64,000 nt of DNA from positions 124,001-188,000 of the forward strand of contig JAFUFB010000003.1 of assembly GCA_017470145.1 (NCBI GenBank), in the 5' to 3' direction. Positions within the stretch are counted from its first letter, which is position 1. Each line of letters starts with the position of its first letter. The translations under genes were made by a program, and so were the position numbers. Source of the stretch: Clostridia bacterium. Lineage in GTDB: Bacteria; Bacillota; Clostridia; Christensenellales; Aristaeellaceae. The notes under the pieces were generated by a model. The model was not told the origin of the DNA. It did not search any database and saw only the letters and a program-made list of their open reading frames with translations. This document shows, one piece after another, positions 42,280 to 51,104 of the stretch.

Positions 42280-42831
42280 ATGCGGGATTTAAGCCTACAT
42301 CTGCTGGATCTGGCTCAGAACAGCATCACCGCCGGCGCCTCCCTGGTGACCATTCGGATCACCGTGGCGGAGGACGGGTGGCTAACCATGATTCTGAAGG
42401 ATGACGGGAAGGGCATGAGCCCCGAGCTGCTGGCCCGGGTGACCAGCCCCTTCGCCACCACGCGGACCACCCGCAAGGTGGGCCTGGGCATCCCCCTGAT
42501 GATGGAAAATGCTGAGAAGGCCGGCGGGTCCCTGACGCTGCAAAGCGAGGAAGGGAAGGGGACGGAGATGACCGTGACCATGGATACGCGGAACATCGAC
42601 TGCCTCCCCCTGGGGGATCTGAGCGGCACGCTGCTGAGCCTGATCATGACCAATCCGCTGTTTCCCGATTTCCTGTTCGAAGGGAAATCCCCCCGGGGGG
42701 AATGCTCCTTCGACACCCGGGAGGTTCGCGGCGCCCTGGGGAGCGATATTCCCCTGAATGAACCGGAGGTGGCCGCCTGGCTGCAGGAGGCCCTGAAGGA
42801 AGAAATCGATCCGATTTTTGGAGGTGTGTAG
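42280..42831 (+). CDS. HATPase-only ATP-binding protein in the hydrogenase operon
   Basis: A 183-residue protein containing a histidine-kinase/GHKL-type ATPase domain and nothing else of the kinase: N box DLAQNSITAGASL, G1 box LKDDGKGM, F/G2 region PFATTRTTRKVGLGIPLM and GTEMTVTM. There is no HisKA domain, phospho-acceptor His or membrane helix. Similar genes recur in clostridial hydrogenase operons, but their role is not known to me; anti-sigma-like or assembly functions are possible. It starts 10 nt after hydC with GAGG upstream. Confidence 0.8.
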   Translation: MRDLSLHLLDLAQNSITAGASLVTIRITVAEDGWLTMILKDDGKGMSPELLARVTSPFATTRTTRKVGLGIPLMMENAEKAGGSLTLQSEEGKGTEMTVTMDTRNIDCLPLGDLSGTLLSLIMTNPLFPDFLFEGKSPRGECSFDTREVRGALGSDIPLNEPEVAAWLQEALKEEIDPIFGGV

Positions 42832-42835
42832 GAAT

Positions 42836-43207
42836 ATGAAATCTTTGGCTGATCTGCAGGCGATTCGCGCCAAGACCCTGGAAAACATCAACATGCGCAA
42901 AGAGGACGAGAACGCCGCCCGCGTGGTGGTGGGCATGGCTACCTGCGGCATCGCTGCCGGCGCCCGTCCCGTGATGCTGAAGTTCCTGGAAGAGATTAAG
43001 GACCGGGATCTGCAGCACGTCACCGTGAGCCAGACCGGATGCATCGGCATGTGCCGCCTGGAGCCCATGGTGGATATCATCCTGCCCGGGCAGGAGAAGG
43101 TCACCTACGTCAAGGTGAAGCCCGACATGGTGGACCGCATCGTGGCGGAACACCTGATCGGCGGTACCCCGGTGGCGGAATACACCATCGGCGCGGCGGA
43201 AGCCTGA
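42836..43207 (+). CDS. Thioredoxin-like [2Fe-2S] ferredoxin
   Basis: A 123-residue protein with the four-cysteine thioredoxin-like ferredoxin pattern: one cysteine in MATCGIAAGARPV and two in TGCIGMCRLEPMVDI, with fewer cysteines than the full C-x4-C/C-x3-C set of HydC. It resembles the N-terminal domain of HydB, so it may be an electron carrier or a domain-swapped partner of the hydrogenase. It starts 4 nt after the HATPase stop. The missing cysteine means cluster binding should be checked. Confidence 0.7.
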   Translation: MKSLADLQAIRAKTLENINMRKEDENAARVVVGMATCGIAAGARPVMLKFLEEIKDRDLQHVTVSQTGCIGMCRLEPMVDIILPGQEKVTYVKVKPDMVDRIVAEHLIGGTPVAEYTIGAAEA

Positions 43208-43275
43208 GCCTGAACAACCAGCGTTTCCCACAAGGAAGAATGGATTTACAGCAATAAAACCAAGGAGGAATACCC

Positions 43276-45072
43276 ATGGATCTTTATCGCGCACATGTGC
43301 TGGTCTGCGGCGGCACCGGCTGCACGTCCTCTGGCTCCGCGAAGCTGATTGAGCGCTTCGAGGAACAGATTGCCACCAACGGCCTGGACAAGGAAGTTAA
43401 GGTTGTACGGACCGGCTGCTTCGGCCTTTGCGAAGCGGGCCCGGTCGTTATCATCTATCCCGAAGGCACCTTCTACAGCCGCGTGAAGGTGGAGGATGTG
43501 GACGAGATCGTCACCGAGCACCTGCTGAAGGGCCGCAAGGTGCAGCATCTGGTCTACGTGGATCACAAGACCCACGAGAGCTCCGTGCAGAAGAGCCTGA
43601 ACGAGATCGGCTTCTACAAGCAGCAGGAGCGCATCGCTCTGCGGAACTGCGGCGTCATCGACCCGGAGAATATTGACGAGTATATCGCCTTCGACGGTTA
43701 TCAGGCCCTGGGCAAGGCCCTGACCGAGATGACCCCCGAGCAGGTGATTGACGAAATCCTGAAGAGCGGCCTGCGGGGACGCGGCGGCGCCGGATTCCCC
43801 ACCGGCAAGAAATGGCAGTTTGCCCGGGCTTCCCAGGCGGAGCACAAGTACTTCGTCTGCAACGCCGACGAGGGCGACCCCGGCGCGTTCATGGATCGGT
43901 CCCTGCTGGAAGGCGACCCCCACGCCATCATCGAGGCCATGGCCATCGGCGGCTATGCCATCGGCGCTGACGAAGGCTGGGTATACGTCCGGGCGGAGTA
44001 CCCCATCGCTGTGAAGCGGCTGGAGAAGGCCATCGAGCAGGCCCGGGAATACGGCCTGCTGGGCAAGAACATCTTCGGCACAGACTTCAATTTTGACATT
44101 CATATCCGTCTGGGCGCGGGCGCGTTCGTCTGCGGCGAGGAGACGGCCCTGATGGCCTCCATCGAGGGCAAGCGCGGCGAGCCCCGGCCGAAGCCCCCGT
44201 TCCCCGCGGTGCGCGGCCTGTTTGACAGCCCCACCAACATCAACAACGTGGAGACCCTGGGCAACGTGGCCCAGATTATCCTGAAGGGCGCGGACTGGTT
44301 CCGCTCCATCGGCACGGAGAAATCCACCGGCACCAAGGTCTTCGCCCTGGGCGGCAAGATCAACAACACCGGCCTGGTGGAGGTTCCCATGGGCGTTCCG
44401 CTGCGGACCATCATCGAGGACATCGGCGGCGGCATCCCCAACGGAAAGAAGTTCAAGGCGGTGCAGACCGGCGGTCCTTCCGGCGGATGCATCCCGGCCA
44501 GCCTGCTGGATATCTCCGTGGAATATGACACGCTGACCAGCGTGGGCGCCATGATGGGCTCCGGCGGCATGATCGTCCTGGACGAGGACAACTGCATGGT
44601 GGACATCGCCCGCTTCTTCCTGGACTTCACCGTGGACGAGAGCTGCGGAAAGTGCACCCCCTGCCGGATCGGTACCCGCCGCATGCTGGAGATCCTGGAG
44701 CGGATCACCGAGGGCAAGGGCGAGGAAGGCGACATTGAGAAGCTGGAAAACCTGGCGGAGAACATCAAGAACAGCGCCCTGTGCGGCCTGGGCCAGACGG
44801 CGCCCAACCCCGTGCTGAGCACGATCAAGTTCTTCCGGGATGAGTATGAAGCCCATATCCGGGATAAGAAGTGCCCGGCGCATCATTGCCAGGCAATGCT
44901 GAACTATGTCATCACCGACAAGTGCCGCGGCTGCACCCTGTGCGCCCGGAAGTGCCCGGTGAGCGCCATTACCGGCACGGTGAAGGAAAAGCACGTGATC
45001 GACACCGCCAAGTGCATCAAGTGCGGCCAGTGCATCGCCAACTGCAAGTTCGGCGCCATCATCAAGGACTAA
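43276..45072 (+). CDS. hydB: NAD(H)-linked [FeFe] hydrogenase subunit HydB (NuoF-like)
   Basis: A 598-residue flavoprotein that exchanges electrons with NAD(H). In order: an N-terminal thioredoxin-like [2Fe-2S] domain (LVCGGTGCTSSGS, GCFGLCEAG), the FMN/NADH core (GLRGRGGAGFPTGKKW, NADEGDPGAFMDRSLLEGDP, VCGEETALMASIEGKRGEPR), the NuoF [4Fe-4S] site ESCGKCTPCRIGTRR, and a C-terminal 2x[4Fe-4S] ferredoxin (CRGCTLCARKCPVSAI, CIKCGQCIANCKFGAI). This is the full domain set of bifurcating or NADH-dependent HydB. AAGGAGG precedes the ATG. Confidence 0.96.
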   Translation: MDLYRAHVLVCGGTGCTSSGSAKLIERFEEQIATNGLDKEVKVVRTGCFGLCEAGPVVIIYPEGTFYSRVKVEDVDEIVTEHLLKGRKVQHLVYVDHKTHESSVQKSLNEIGFYKQQERIALRNCGVIDPENIDEYIAFDGYQALGKALTEMTPEQVIDEILKSGLRGRGGAGFPTGKKWQFARASQAEHKYFVCNADEGDPGAFMDRSLLEGDPHAIIEAMAIGGYAIGADEGWVYVRAEYPIAVKRLEKAIEQAREYGLLGKNIFGTDFNFDIHIRLGAGAFVCGEETALMASIEGKRGEPRPKPPFPAVRGLFDSPTNINNVETLGNVAQIILKGADWFRSIGTEKSTGTKVFALGGKINNTGLVEVPMGVPLRTIIEDIGGGIPNGKKFKAVQTGGPSGGCIPASLLDISVEYDTLTSVGAMMGSGGMIVLDEDNCMVDIARFFLDFTVDESCGKCTPCRIGTRRMLEILERITEGKGEEGDIEKLENLAENIKNSALCGLGQTAPNPVLSTIKFFRDEYEAHIRDKKCPAHHCQAMLNYVITDKCRGCTLCARKCPVSAITGTVKEKHVIDTAKCIKCGQCIANCKFGAIIKD

Positions 45073-45094
45073 TCGCGCAAGGAGGAAACAACAC

Positions 45095-46843
45095 ATGGAT
45101 AATCTCGTGAAGCTGACGATTGACGGCGTCAGCGTCGAAGTTCCCGCCGGCACGACGGTTCTGGAAGCCGCGAAGCAGGCTGGCATCAATATCCCGACGC
45201 TGTGCTATCTGAAGGATATCAACCAGATCGGCGCCTGCCGCATGTGCGTGGTGGACACCGGCGCCCGGGCTTTCGGCGCGGCCTGCGTGCTGCCCGTCGC
45301 CCCCGGCATGAATGTCAAGACCAATACTCCCAAGCTGCGGGACGCCCGTCGGGTGAACCTGGAGCTGCTGCTCTCCAACCACGACAAGAAGTGCCTCTCC
45401 TGCCACCGCAATCAGAACTGCGAGCTGCAGCAGATGTGCATGGATCTGGGCGTGGGGGATGAGAATACCTTCGCGGGCAAGATGAACTCCTATGAGATCG
45501 ACGATCTGAGCCCCTCCATCGTCCGGAACAACAACAAGTGCATCCTGTGCCGCCGCTGCGTCGCCGCGTGCAACAACACCCAGGCGGTGGGCGTGATCGG
45601 ACCGGTGAACCGGGGCTTCAAGACCCAGATCAAGAGTGCGTGGGACCAGAGCCTGAACGATGTGGCCTGTATTAACTGCGGCCAGTGCATCAACGCCTGC
45701 CCCACCGGCGCCCTGTATGAGAAGGACGGCACGAAGGAAGTCTGGGATATGCTGGCGGACGAGGATGTCATCACCGTCGTGCAGCCCGCTCCCGCGGTGC
45801 GCGCTGCCCTGGGCGAGGAATTCGGCATTCCCATGGGCACCTCCGTTACCGGCAAGATGGCCGCGGCCCTGCGCCGGCTGGGCTTCAACAAGGTATTCGA
45901 TACCGACTGGGGCGCTGACCTGACGATCATGGAGGAAGGCACCGAGCTGATCGGCCGCCTGCAGAACGGCGGCACGCTGCCGATGATTACTTCCTGCAGC
46001 CCCGGCTGGATCAAGTTCTGCGAGACCTATTATCCGGACTTCATTCCGAACCTGAGCTCCTGCAAGAGCCCCCACCAGATGGAAGGCGCCATGATCAAGA
46101 GCTACTGGGCGGAGAAGGAAGGCATCGATCCCCACAAGATCCGCACCATCTCGGTCATGCCCTGCACGGCCAAGAAGTTCGAAGCCAAGCGGCCTGAAAT
46201 GGGCCACGACGGCATGGCGGATGTGGACGCGGTGATCACCACCCGGGAGCTGGCCCGGATGATCAAGGAAGCGGGTATCGACTTCGCGAACCTGCCGGAG
46301 GAAGACTTCGATCCCATCCTGGGCGAGAGCACCGGCGCGGGCGTCATCTTCGGCGCCACCGGCGGCGTGATGGAAGCGGCTCTGCGCACAGTGTATGAAA
46401 AGGTGACCGGCGAGACGCTGGATCCTGTGGAATTCCACCAGGTCCGCGGCATCGAGGGCGTCAAGGAAGCGACCATCAAGGTGGGCGATCTGGACGTGAA
46501 TGTTGCCATCGCGCACGGCACCGCCAACGCGGCGAAGCTGCTGGACAGCATCCGCAGCGGGGAGAAGACCTACACCTTCATCGAGGTCATGGGCTGCCCC
46601 GGCGGCTGCGTGAACGGCGGCGGCCAACCCATCGTCAGCGCTCAGAAGCGGATGGAAGTGGATCATAAGGTCCTCCGCGCCAAGGCCCTGTACGACGAGG
46701 ACGCGGGAAAGCCCGTCCGCAAGAGCCACGAGAACACCGAGATTCAGGCGGTTTATCGCGACTATCTGGGCGAGCCCAATAGCCATAAGGCCCATGAGCT
46801 GCTGCATACCACCTATGTGGCCCGGGCTAAGTATTCCAAGTAA
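45095..46843 (+). CDS. hydA: NAD(H)-linked [FeFe] hydrogenase catalytic subunit HydA
   Basis: The 582-residue catalytic subunit, evolving or taking up H2. The N-terminus is a [2Fe-2S] ferredoxin (CYLKDINQIGACRMC), then a His/Cys [4Fe-4S] site (HDKKCLSCHRNQNC), then two [4Fe-4S] clusters (CILCRRCVAAC, CINCGQCINACPTG). H-cluster motifs: L1 TSCSPGW near residue 299, L2 MPCTAKKFEAKRPE near 356, L3 EVMGCPGGCVNGGGQP near 497. L1 has Ser where the classic motif is TSCCPxW. With HydB and HydC it forms the trimeric, possibly electron-bifurcating type that couples ferredoxin and NADH. GGAGG precedes the ATG. Confidence 0.96.
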   Translation: MDNLVKLTIDGVSVEVPAGTTVLEAAKQAGINIPTLCYLKDINQIGACRMCVVDTGARAFGAACVLPVAPGMNVKTNTPKLRDARRVNLELLLSNHDKKCLSCHRNQNCELQQMCMDLGVGDENTFAGKMNSYEIDDLSPSIVRNNNKCILCRRCVAACNNTQAVGVIGPVNRGFKTQIKSAWDQSLNDVACINCGQCINACPTGALYEKDGTKEVWDMLADEDVITVVQPAPAVRAALGEEFGIPMGTSVTGKMAAALRRLGFNKVFDTDWGADLTIMEEGTELIGRLQNGGTLPMITSCSPGWIKFCETYYPDFIPNLSSCKSPHQMEGAMIKSYWAEKEGIDPHKIRTISVMPCTAKKFEAKRPEMGHDGMADVDAVITTRELARMIKEAGIDFANLPEEDFDPILGESTGAGVIFGATGGVMEAALRTVYEKVTGETLDPVEFHQVRGIEGVKEATIKVGDLDVNVAIAHGTANAAKLLDSIRSGEKTYTFIEVMGCPGGCVNGGGQPIVSAQKRMEVDHKVLRAKALYDEDAGKPVRKSHENTEIQAVYRDYLGEPNSHKAHELLHTTYVARAKYSK

Positions 46844-46857
46844 AAATACAACTTTTC

Positions 46858-46884
46858 CCCCGCCGCGAAAGCGGCGGGGTTTTT
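46858..46884 (+). terminator. Terminator of the hydrogenase operon
   Basis: CCCCGCCGC/GCGGCGGGG stem with GAAA tetraloop and TTTTT. Confidence 0.9.
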
Positions 46885-46936
46885 CTGAAATGGGGGAGGA
46901 GTCTCCCTTTTTTTGATGGCTTTTTTCACGATACAT

Positions 46937-46965
46937 TTGCGAGGGGCGGATGGATGAGATATAAT
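46937..46965 (+). promoter_or_regulatory. Promoter for the M24 peptidase
   Basis: TTGCGA (46937-46942) and TATAAT (46960-46965) with a 17-bp spacer. Confidence 0.6.
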
Positions 46966-47052
46966 TCGGAGGATCTGTGTTCGCGGCGGGATAGCAATTT
47001 AGATCTCCCAGTGCGGTCCAGAGATCGAAAATGGAAGGAAAGGAACAGAAAA

Positions 47053-48120
47053 ATGAATCGGATTGATCGGGTCATCGAGAAAATGAAGGCAGCGGGGCTG
47101 GAACAGCTGGTGGTGTCCGACCCCAAGAGCATCTGGTACCTGACAGGGGTGGATGTGGAGCCCTTTGAGCGGCTGTTTGCCCTGCGACTCAGCGCGGAGA
47201 GGAAGCACACCTTCTTCCTGAACAAGCTGTACAATGTGTCCAACACCGGCCTGGAGGAGGTTTGGTTCAGCGACACGGATGATTACATCGGCCTGATGGC
47301 GGAGAAGATCGGCAACAGCGGCCGGGTGGGCATCGACAAGGAATGGAAGGCGGGCTTCCTGATCCCCCTGATGGAGCGCTTGCCGGGGATGCAGCCTGTG
47401 CTGGGTTCCGACTGCGTGGACGATTGTCGGGCTGTGAAGGATGAAGCAGAGATCGCCCTGATGAAAAAGGCCTCCGAGATCAACGATGCCGTAAACACCC
47501 AGGCGTCGGAGTACGTGCGGGAGGGCATGACGGAAAAGGAGGTGGCGGCCTTCATTGACCGGACCTTCCTGGAGTACGGGGCCTCCGGCAACAGCTTTAC
47601 CAGCATTGTGTCCTTTGGCGCCAACGCAGCGGACCCCCATCACGAGCCGGATGATACTCGGGTGAAGGAAGGGGACTGCGTGCTGATCGACATGGGCTGC
47701 GTGTATCAGCGGTACTGCTCCGACATGACCCGTACCTTCTACTTCCGCAAGGCGGACCCGGAGCAGACGAAGATCCATGATCTGGTGCGGGAGGCCAATG
47801 AACGGGCGGAGAGCATCATCAAGCCCGGTGTGCGCTTCTGCGACATCGACGCGGTGGCTCGGGACCTGATCACCGAAGCGGGCTACGGGGAGTATTTCAA
47901 TCACCGGCTGGGCCATTTCATCGGCCAGACGGATCACGAGAAGGGCGACGTATCCAGCGCCAACCATCGGGTGGCGGAGCCGGGGATGATCTTCTCCATC
48001 GAGCCGGGCATCTATCTGCCAGGGCAGCATGGCGTCCGAGTGGAGGATCTGGTGCTGGTGACCGAGGATGGCTGCGAGGTGCTGAACAAGGCGGACAAGC
48101 ACTGGCGGATTATTGGATAA
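47053..48120 (+). CDS. Xaa-Pro dipeptidase/aminopeptidase, M24B family
   Basis: A 355-residue cytoplasmic metallopeptidase that removes residues preceding proline. The N-terminal creatinase-like domain (VVSDPKSIWYLTGVDVEPFE) is followed by the pita-bread domain with all five metal ligands visible: Asp in LIDMG, Asp in CSDMTRTF, His in GHFIG, Glu in SIEPGIY and Glu in RVEDLV. ATG at 47053 follows AAGGA and gives the normal length; the frame open from 46954 overlaps the promoter. The oppABCDF operon next door could supply its peptides (inference). Confidence 0.9.
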   Translation: MNRIDRVIEKMKAAGLEQLVVSDPKSIWYLTGVDVEPFERLFALRLSAERKHTFFLNKLYNVSNTGLEEVWFSDTDDYIGLMAEKIGNSGRVGIDKEWKAGFLIPLMERLPGMQPVLGSDCVDDCRAVKDEAEIALMKKASEINDAVNTQASEYVREGMTEKEVAAFIDRTFLEYGASGNSFTSIVSFGANAADPHHEPDDTRVKEGDCVLIDMGCVYQRYCSDMTRTFYFRKADPEQTKIHDLVREANERAESIIKPGVRFCDIDAVARDLITEAGYGEYFNHRLGHFIGQTDHEKGDVSSANHRVAEPGMIFSIEPGIYLPGQHGVRVEDLVLVTEDGCEVLNKADKHWRIIG

Positions 48121-48243
48121 ACCGATACTGAATCTGTAAATTTACCTTCCTGCATATATCGGCAAACACTGGTGAAAGGATCCCTGCGAACCGGGGGAAC
48201 GGAAAATCTGATCAGTCCATCTTTTCCTGATGATTTATCGAAC

Positions 48244-48279
48244 AAAAATGACAGCCCCGGGCTGCCATTTTTGTTTTTT
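48244..48279 (+). terminator. Rho-independent terminator
   Basis: AAAAATG and CATTTTT flank a CAGCCC/GGGCTG stem; the T-run continues to 48279. Confidence 0.75.
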
Positions 48280-48292
48280 CGTTGTTTATCGC

Positions 48293-48321
48293 TTTACAAA
48301 GGTAAAGTGGAACTCTATAAT
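48293..48321 (+). promoter_or_regulatory. Promoter for oppA
   Basis: TTTACA (48293-48298) and TATAAT (48316-48321) with a 17-bp spacer. Confidence 0.7.
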
Positions 48322-48388
48322 AGCACCTTGTGAAAGCGGCGAGCCCGCTGCACAAAGATTTTTATTTCATTAGAAAGGATGACCCTGC

Positions 48389-50029
48389 ATGAAAAAGATT
48401 CTTTCCCTGATTCTGGCAGCCGTCATGCTGATGAGCGTTGTTTCTTTCGCTTCCGCGGAAGATGCTTATCTGGGCGTGATGCTGAGCTCCAACGTCATGA
48501 GCCTGGACACCAACCTGGCGACGGACGGCGATTCCTTCGAAGTCATCGCGGACTGCATTGACGGTCTGACTCAGATGGACGACGAAGGCGCTGCGATTCC
48601 CGCCCTGGCGGAGAGCTACGACCTGTCTGACGATGGATTGACCTACACCTTCCATCTGCGGGACGCGAAGTGGACCAACGGCGCGGCTGTGACCGCCAAC
48701 GACTTTGTGTTCGCCTGGCGGCGGATCGCCAAGGAAGCTGGCGAATATGCCTACATGCTGGACGAAATCGGCAACATCAAGGGTGCGGCCGCGATCATTC
48801 ATGACGGCGCGGATCCTGAAACCCTGGCCGTCAAGGCGGAAGATGACAAGACCTTCGTGGTCGAGCTGGAAGTGCCTGTGTCCTTCTTCCCCAGCCTGAT
48901 GTATTTCCCCACCTTCTATCCCATCAATGAGGAATTCTACAACAGCGTGGGCGAAGCTTATGGCACCAGCCCGGAAACCTTCCTGAGCAACGGCGCCTTC
49001 ACCCTGGAAGCTTACACTCCCGGCGCGGCCAGCTTCAGCGTAAAGAAGAACGCTGATTACTGGGACGCGGAGAACGTAAAGCTGGCGGGCATCAACTATC
49101 AGGTGGTTGGTTCCTCTGACAATGCGCTGACCGCTTTCCGCTCCGGCACCCTGGATATTGTTATGATCAACGGCAGCCAGGTAGACGCGGCGAAGAAGGA
49201 CGCGGATCTGTCCTCCAAGCTGACCGTTACCGGCGCTGGTTACATGTGGTACCTGTCCTTCAGCCAGACCGAAAAGAACGCTGACAACGGCGCTCTGGCC
49301 AACGCGAATCTGCGCCTGGCTATCTCCAACGCTATCGATCGGGACAACCTGGTGGATAACTACGTGATGGATGGCTCCCTGGCCACCTACACCGCGGTGC
49401 CCCCGCAGTTCGCTGCCAGCGCCACCACCGGTGAGGATTTCTCCGCTGACCAGGCCCGTTTTGCGGACTATGTTGGCTTCAATCCTGACAAGGCTGCCGA
49501 ATACCTGGCTGCCGCGCAGGAAGAGCTGGGCCGCGAAGAGTTCACCTTCACCATGATCTATGGCTCCAACGAGGGTGACGAAGTGGCCAAGGTGGCCCAG
49601 GCCATCAAGGAAGACGTGGAAGACCTGCTGCCCGGCGTGACCATCAATCTGCAGAGCATGACCAAGACCGAGCGTCTGGACAAGATGCAGAATGATAACT
49701 ACGACATCGCGCTGACCCGCTGGGGCCCTGACTACGCTGACCCGATGACCTATCTGGGCATGTGGATCACCAACAACTCCAACAACTACGGCTTCTGGTC
49801 CAACGCGGAATACGATCAGCTGATCGCGGATTGCACCACCGGGGCCTACATCACCGATTATGATGCCCGCTGGGATGCGATGCTGCAGGCGGAAACCCTG
49901 GTCATGCAGGAAGCGGTCATTGCGCCCCTGTACACCAAGGCCAACGCGAATCTGATCTCCGAAGGCGTGGAAGGCGTTGCGTTCCATCCTGTGGCGCTGA
50001 ACCGTGTGTATAAGAACGCTACGAAGTAA
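48389..50029 (+). CDS. oppA: Oligopeptide ABC transporter substrate-binding protein OppA
   Basis: A 546-residue family-5 binding protein capturing peptides outside the cell. Signal peptide MKKILSLILAAVMLMSVVSF followed by ASAED with no cysteine, so it is not a lipoprotein. The mature part shows LAESYDLSDDGLTYTFHLRD, WTNGAAVTANDFVFAWRRIA, and RWGPDYADPMTYLGMW, all typical of OppA. AAGGA lies upstream of the ATG. A strong terminator separates it from oppB, so it is expected to be expressed at a higher level than the membrane subunits. Confidence 0.93.
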   Translation: MKKILSLILAAVMLMSVVSFASAEDAYLGVMLSSNVMSLDTNLATDGDSFEVIADCIDGLTQMDDEGAAIPALAESYDLSDDGLTYTFHLRDAKWTNGAAVTANDFVFAWRRIAKEAGEYAYMLDEIGNIKGAAAIIHDGADPETLAVKAEDDKTFVVELEVPVSFFPSLMYFPTFYPINEEFYNSVGEAYGTSPETFLSNGAFTLEAYTPGAASFSVKKNADYWDAENVKLAGINYQVVGSSDNALTAFRSGTLDIVMINGSQVDAAKKDADLSSKLTVTGAGYMWYLSFSQTEKNADNGALANANLRLAISNAIDRDNLVDNYVMDGSLATYTAVPPQFAASATTGEDFSADQARFADYVGFNPDKAAEYLAAAQEELGREEFTFTMIYGSNEGDEVAKVAQAIKEDVEDLLPGVTINLQSMTKTERLDKMQNDNYDIALTRWGPDYADPMTYLGMWITNNSNNYGFWSNAEYDQLIADCTTGAYITDYDARWDAMLQAETLVMQEAVIAPLYTKANANLISEGVEGVAFHPVALNRVYKNATK

Positions 50030-50047
50030 TTGATCCAGTTCATTTTC

Positions 50048-50087
50048 AGTCAGAGCGGTCTTTGGGGACCGCTCTGACTGGTTTTTT
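50048..50087 (+). terminator. Strong terminator between oppA and oppB
   Basis: AGTCAGAGCGGTC (50048-50060) pairs perfectly with GACCGCTCTGACT (50067-50079); GG and six T follow. Read-through must feed oppBCDF, or a weak promoter near TAAAAT at about 50119 does. Confidence 0.85.
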
Positions 50088-50153
50088 CGGATCATTTTCG
50101 GGGGCGTGACCCTGAAGATGGTAAAATGATAGGAAGAAGAAAGTGAAATCAAG

Positions 50154-51104
50154 ATGACGAAGTATATCCTGAAGCGGGTTGGCATGGCGTTTTTGACGCT
50201 GCTGATCATCACTTTTCTGCTGTTTTTGCTGGTTCGAATTATGCCTGGCAATCCCTTCCCCTCGGAGCGGATGAGCGCGGATCAGATCGCGAACAAACGG
50301 GCGGAGATGGGGCTGGATAACCCCATCCTGGTACAGTTCGTGGATTATATTCGCAAGCTGCTGCTGGAGGGGGATTTTGGTAACGGAACCTCCCTGTATT
50401 ACGGGGTGCCGATCAATACGGTGCTCTCCTCCTGCATGTCCAATTCCTTCCGGATTGGCGGCTTGGCCATCCTGATTGGCACCGCCCTGGGACTGATCCT
50501 GGGCATTACGGCGGCGTTGCATAAGGGGAAATTTCTGGATGGGTTCTGCACGGTGCTTTCCATCATCGGGGTATGCGTGCCCTCCTACGTGTTTTTGATC
50601 TTCCTGCAGTATTATTTCAGCTTCAAGATTCCCTTCTTCCCTTATTTCTTTGACGCAAAAAGGTTCCTCTTTTCCTCCATTATCCCCTCCCTGTCCCTGA
50701 GCCTGTTTACGCTTTCCACCATCGCCCGGTTTACCCGGAACGAGATGGTGGAGGTCATGGACAGCGATTATGTACGCCTGGCGGAATCGAAGGGCATGTA
50801 CGGAAACAGCCTGGTCCGGCGGCATGTGCTGCGCAACGCGCTGATTCCTATCGTGACGGTTTTGGCGCCCTTGATTGTGGATTTGCTGACAGGCGCGCTG
50901 GTGGTGGAAAAAATCTATGGCATCAACGGCATCGGCAAGCTGATGGTGGACGCGATTACCGGCGAAGGCATCGATTACAATTACGTGCTGGCGCTGGGCA
51001 TTCTGTATTCCACGCTGTATATCGGCATCATGCTGGTGGTGGATATTCTCTACGGCATTTTGGATCCCCGGATTCGGGTTCAGGGAAAGGCAGGTGACGC
51101 TTAA
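50154..51104 (+). CDS. oppB: Oligopeptide ABC transporter permease OppB
   Basis: A 316-residue membrane permease starting MTKYILKRVGMAFLTLLIIT, with about six helices. The EAA-type loop reads DYVRLAESKGMYGNSLVRRH, followed by VLRNALIPIVTVLAPLIVDL, and the protein ends YGILDPRIRVQGKAGDA. It forms the channel with OppC, whose start overlaps its stop by one base. The ribosome site is weak (GAAG/AAG). Confidence 0.93.
   Translation: MTKYILKRVGMAFLTLLIITFLLFLLVRIMPGNPFPSERMSADQIANKRAEMGLDNPILVQFVDYIRKLLLEGDFGNGTSLYYGVPINTVLSSCMSNSFRIGGLAILIGTALGLILGITAALHKGKFLDGFCTVLSIIGVCVPSYVFLIFLQYYFSFKIPFFPYFFDAKRFLFSSIIPSLSLSLFTLSTIARFTRNEMVEVMDSDYVRLAESKGMYGNSLVRRHVLRNALIPIVTVLAPLIVDLLTGALVVEKIYGINGIGKLMVDAITGEGIDYNYVLALGILYSTLYIGIMLVVDILYGILDPRIRVQGKAGDA

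Noticed and set aside
43246..46936. Two long minus-strand open frames opposite hydB and hydA
   Set aside because: They mirror GC-rich coding sequence; the plus-strand proteins have complete cofactor motifs.
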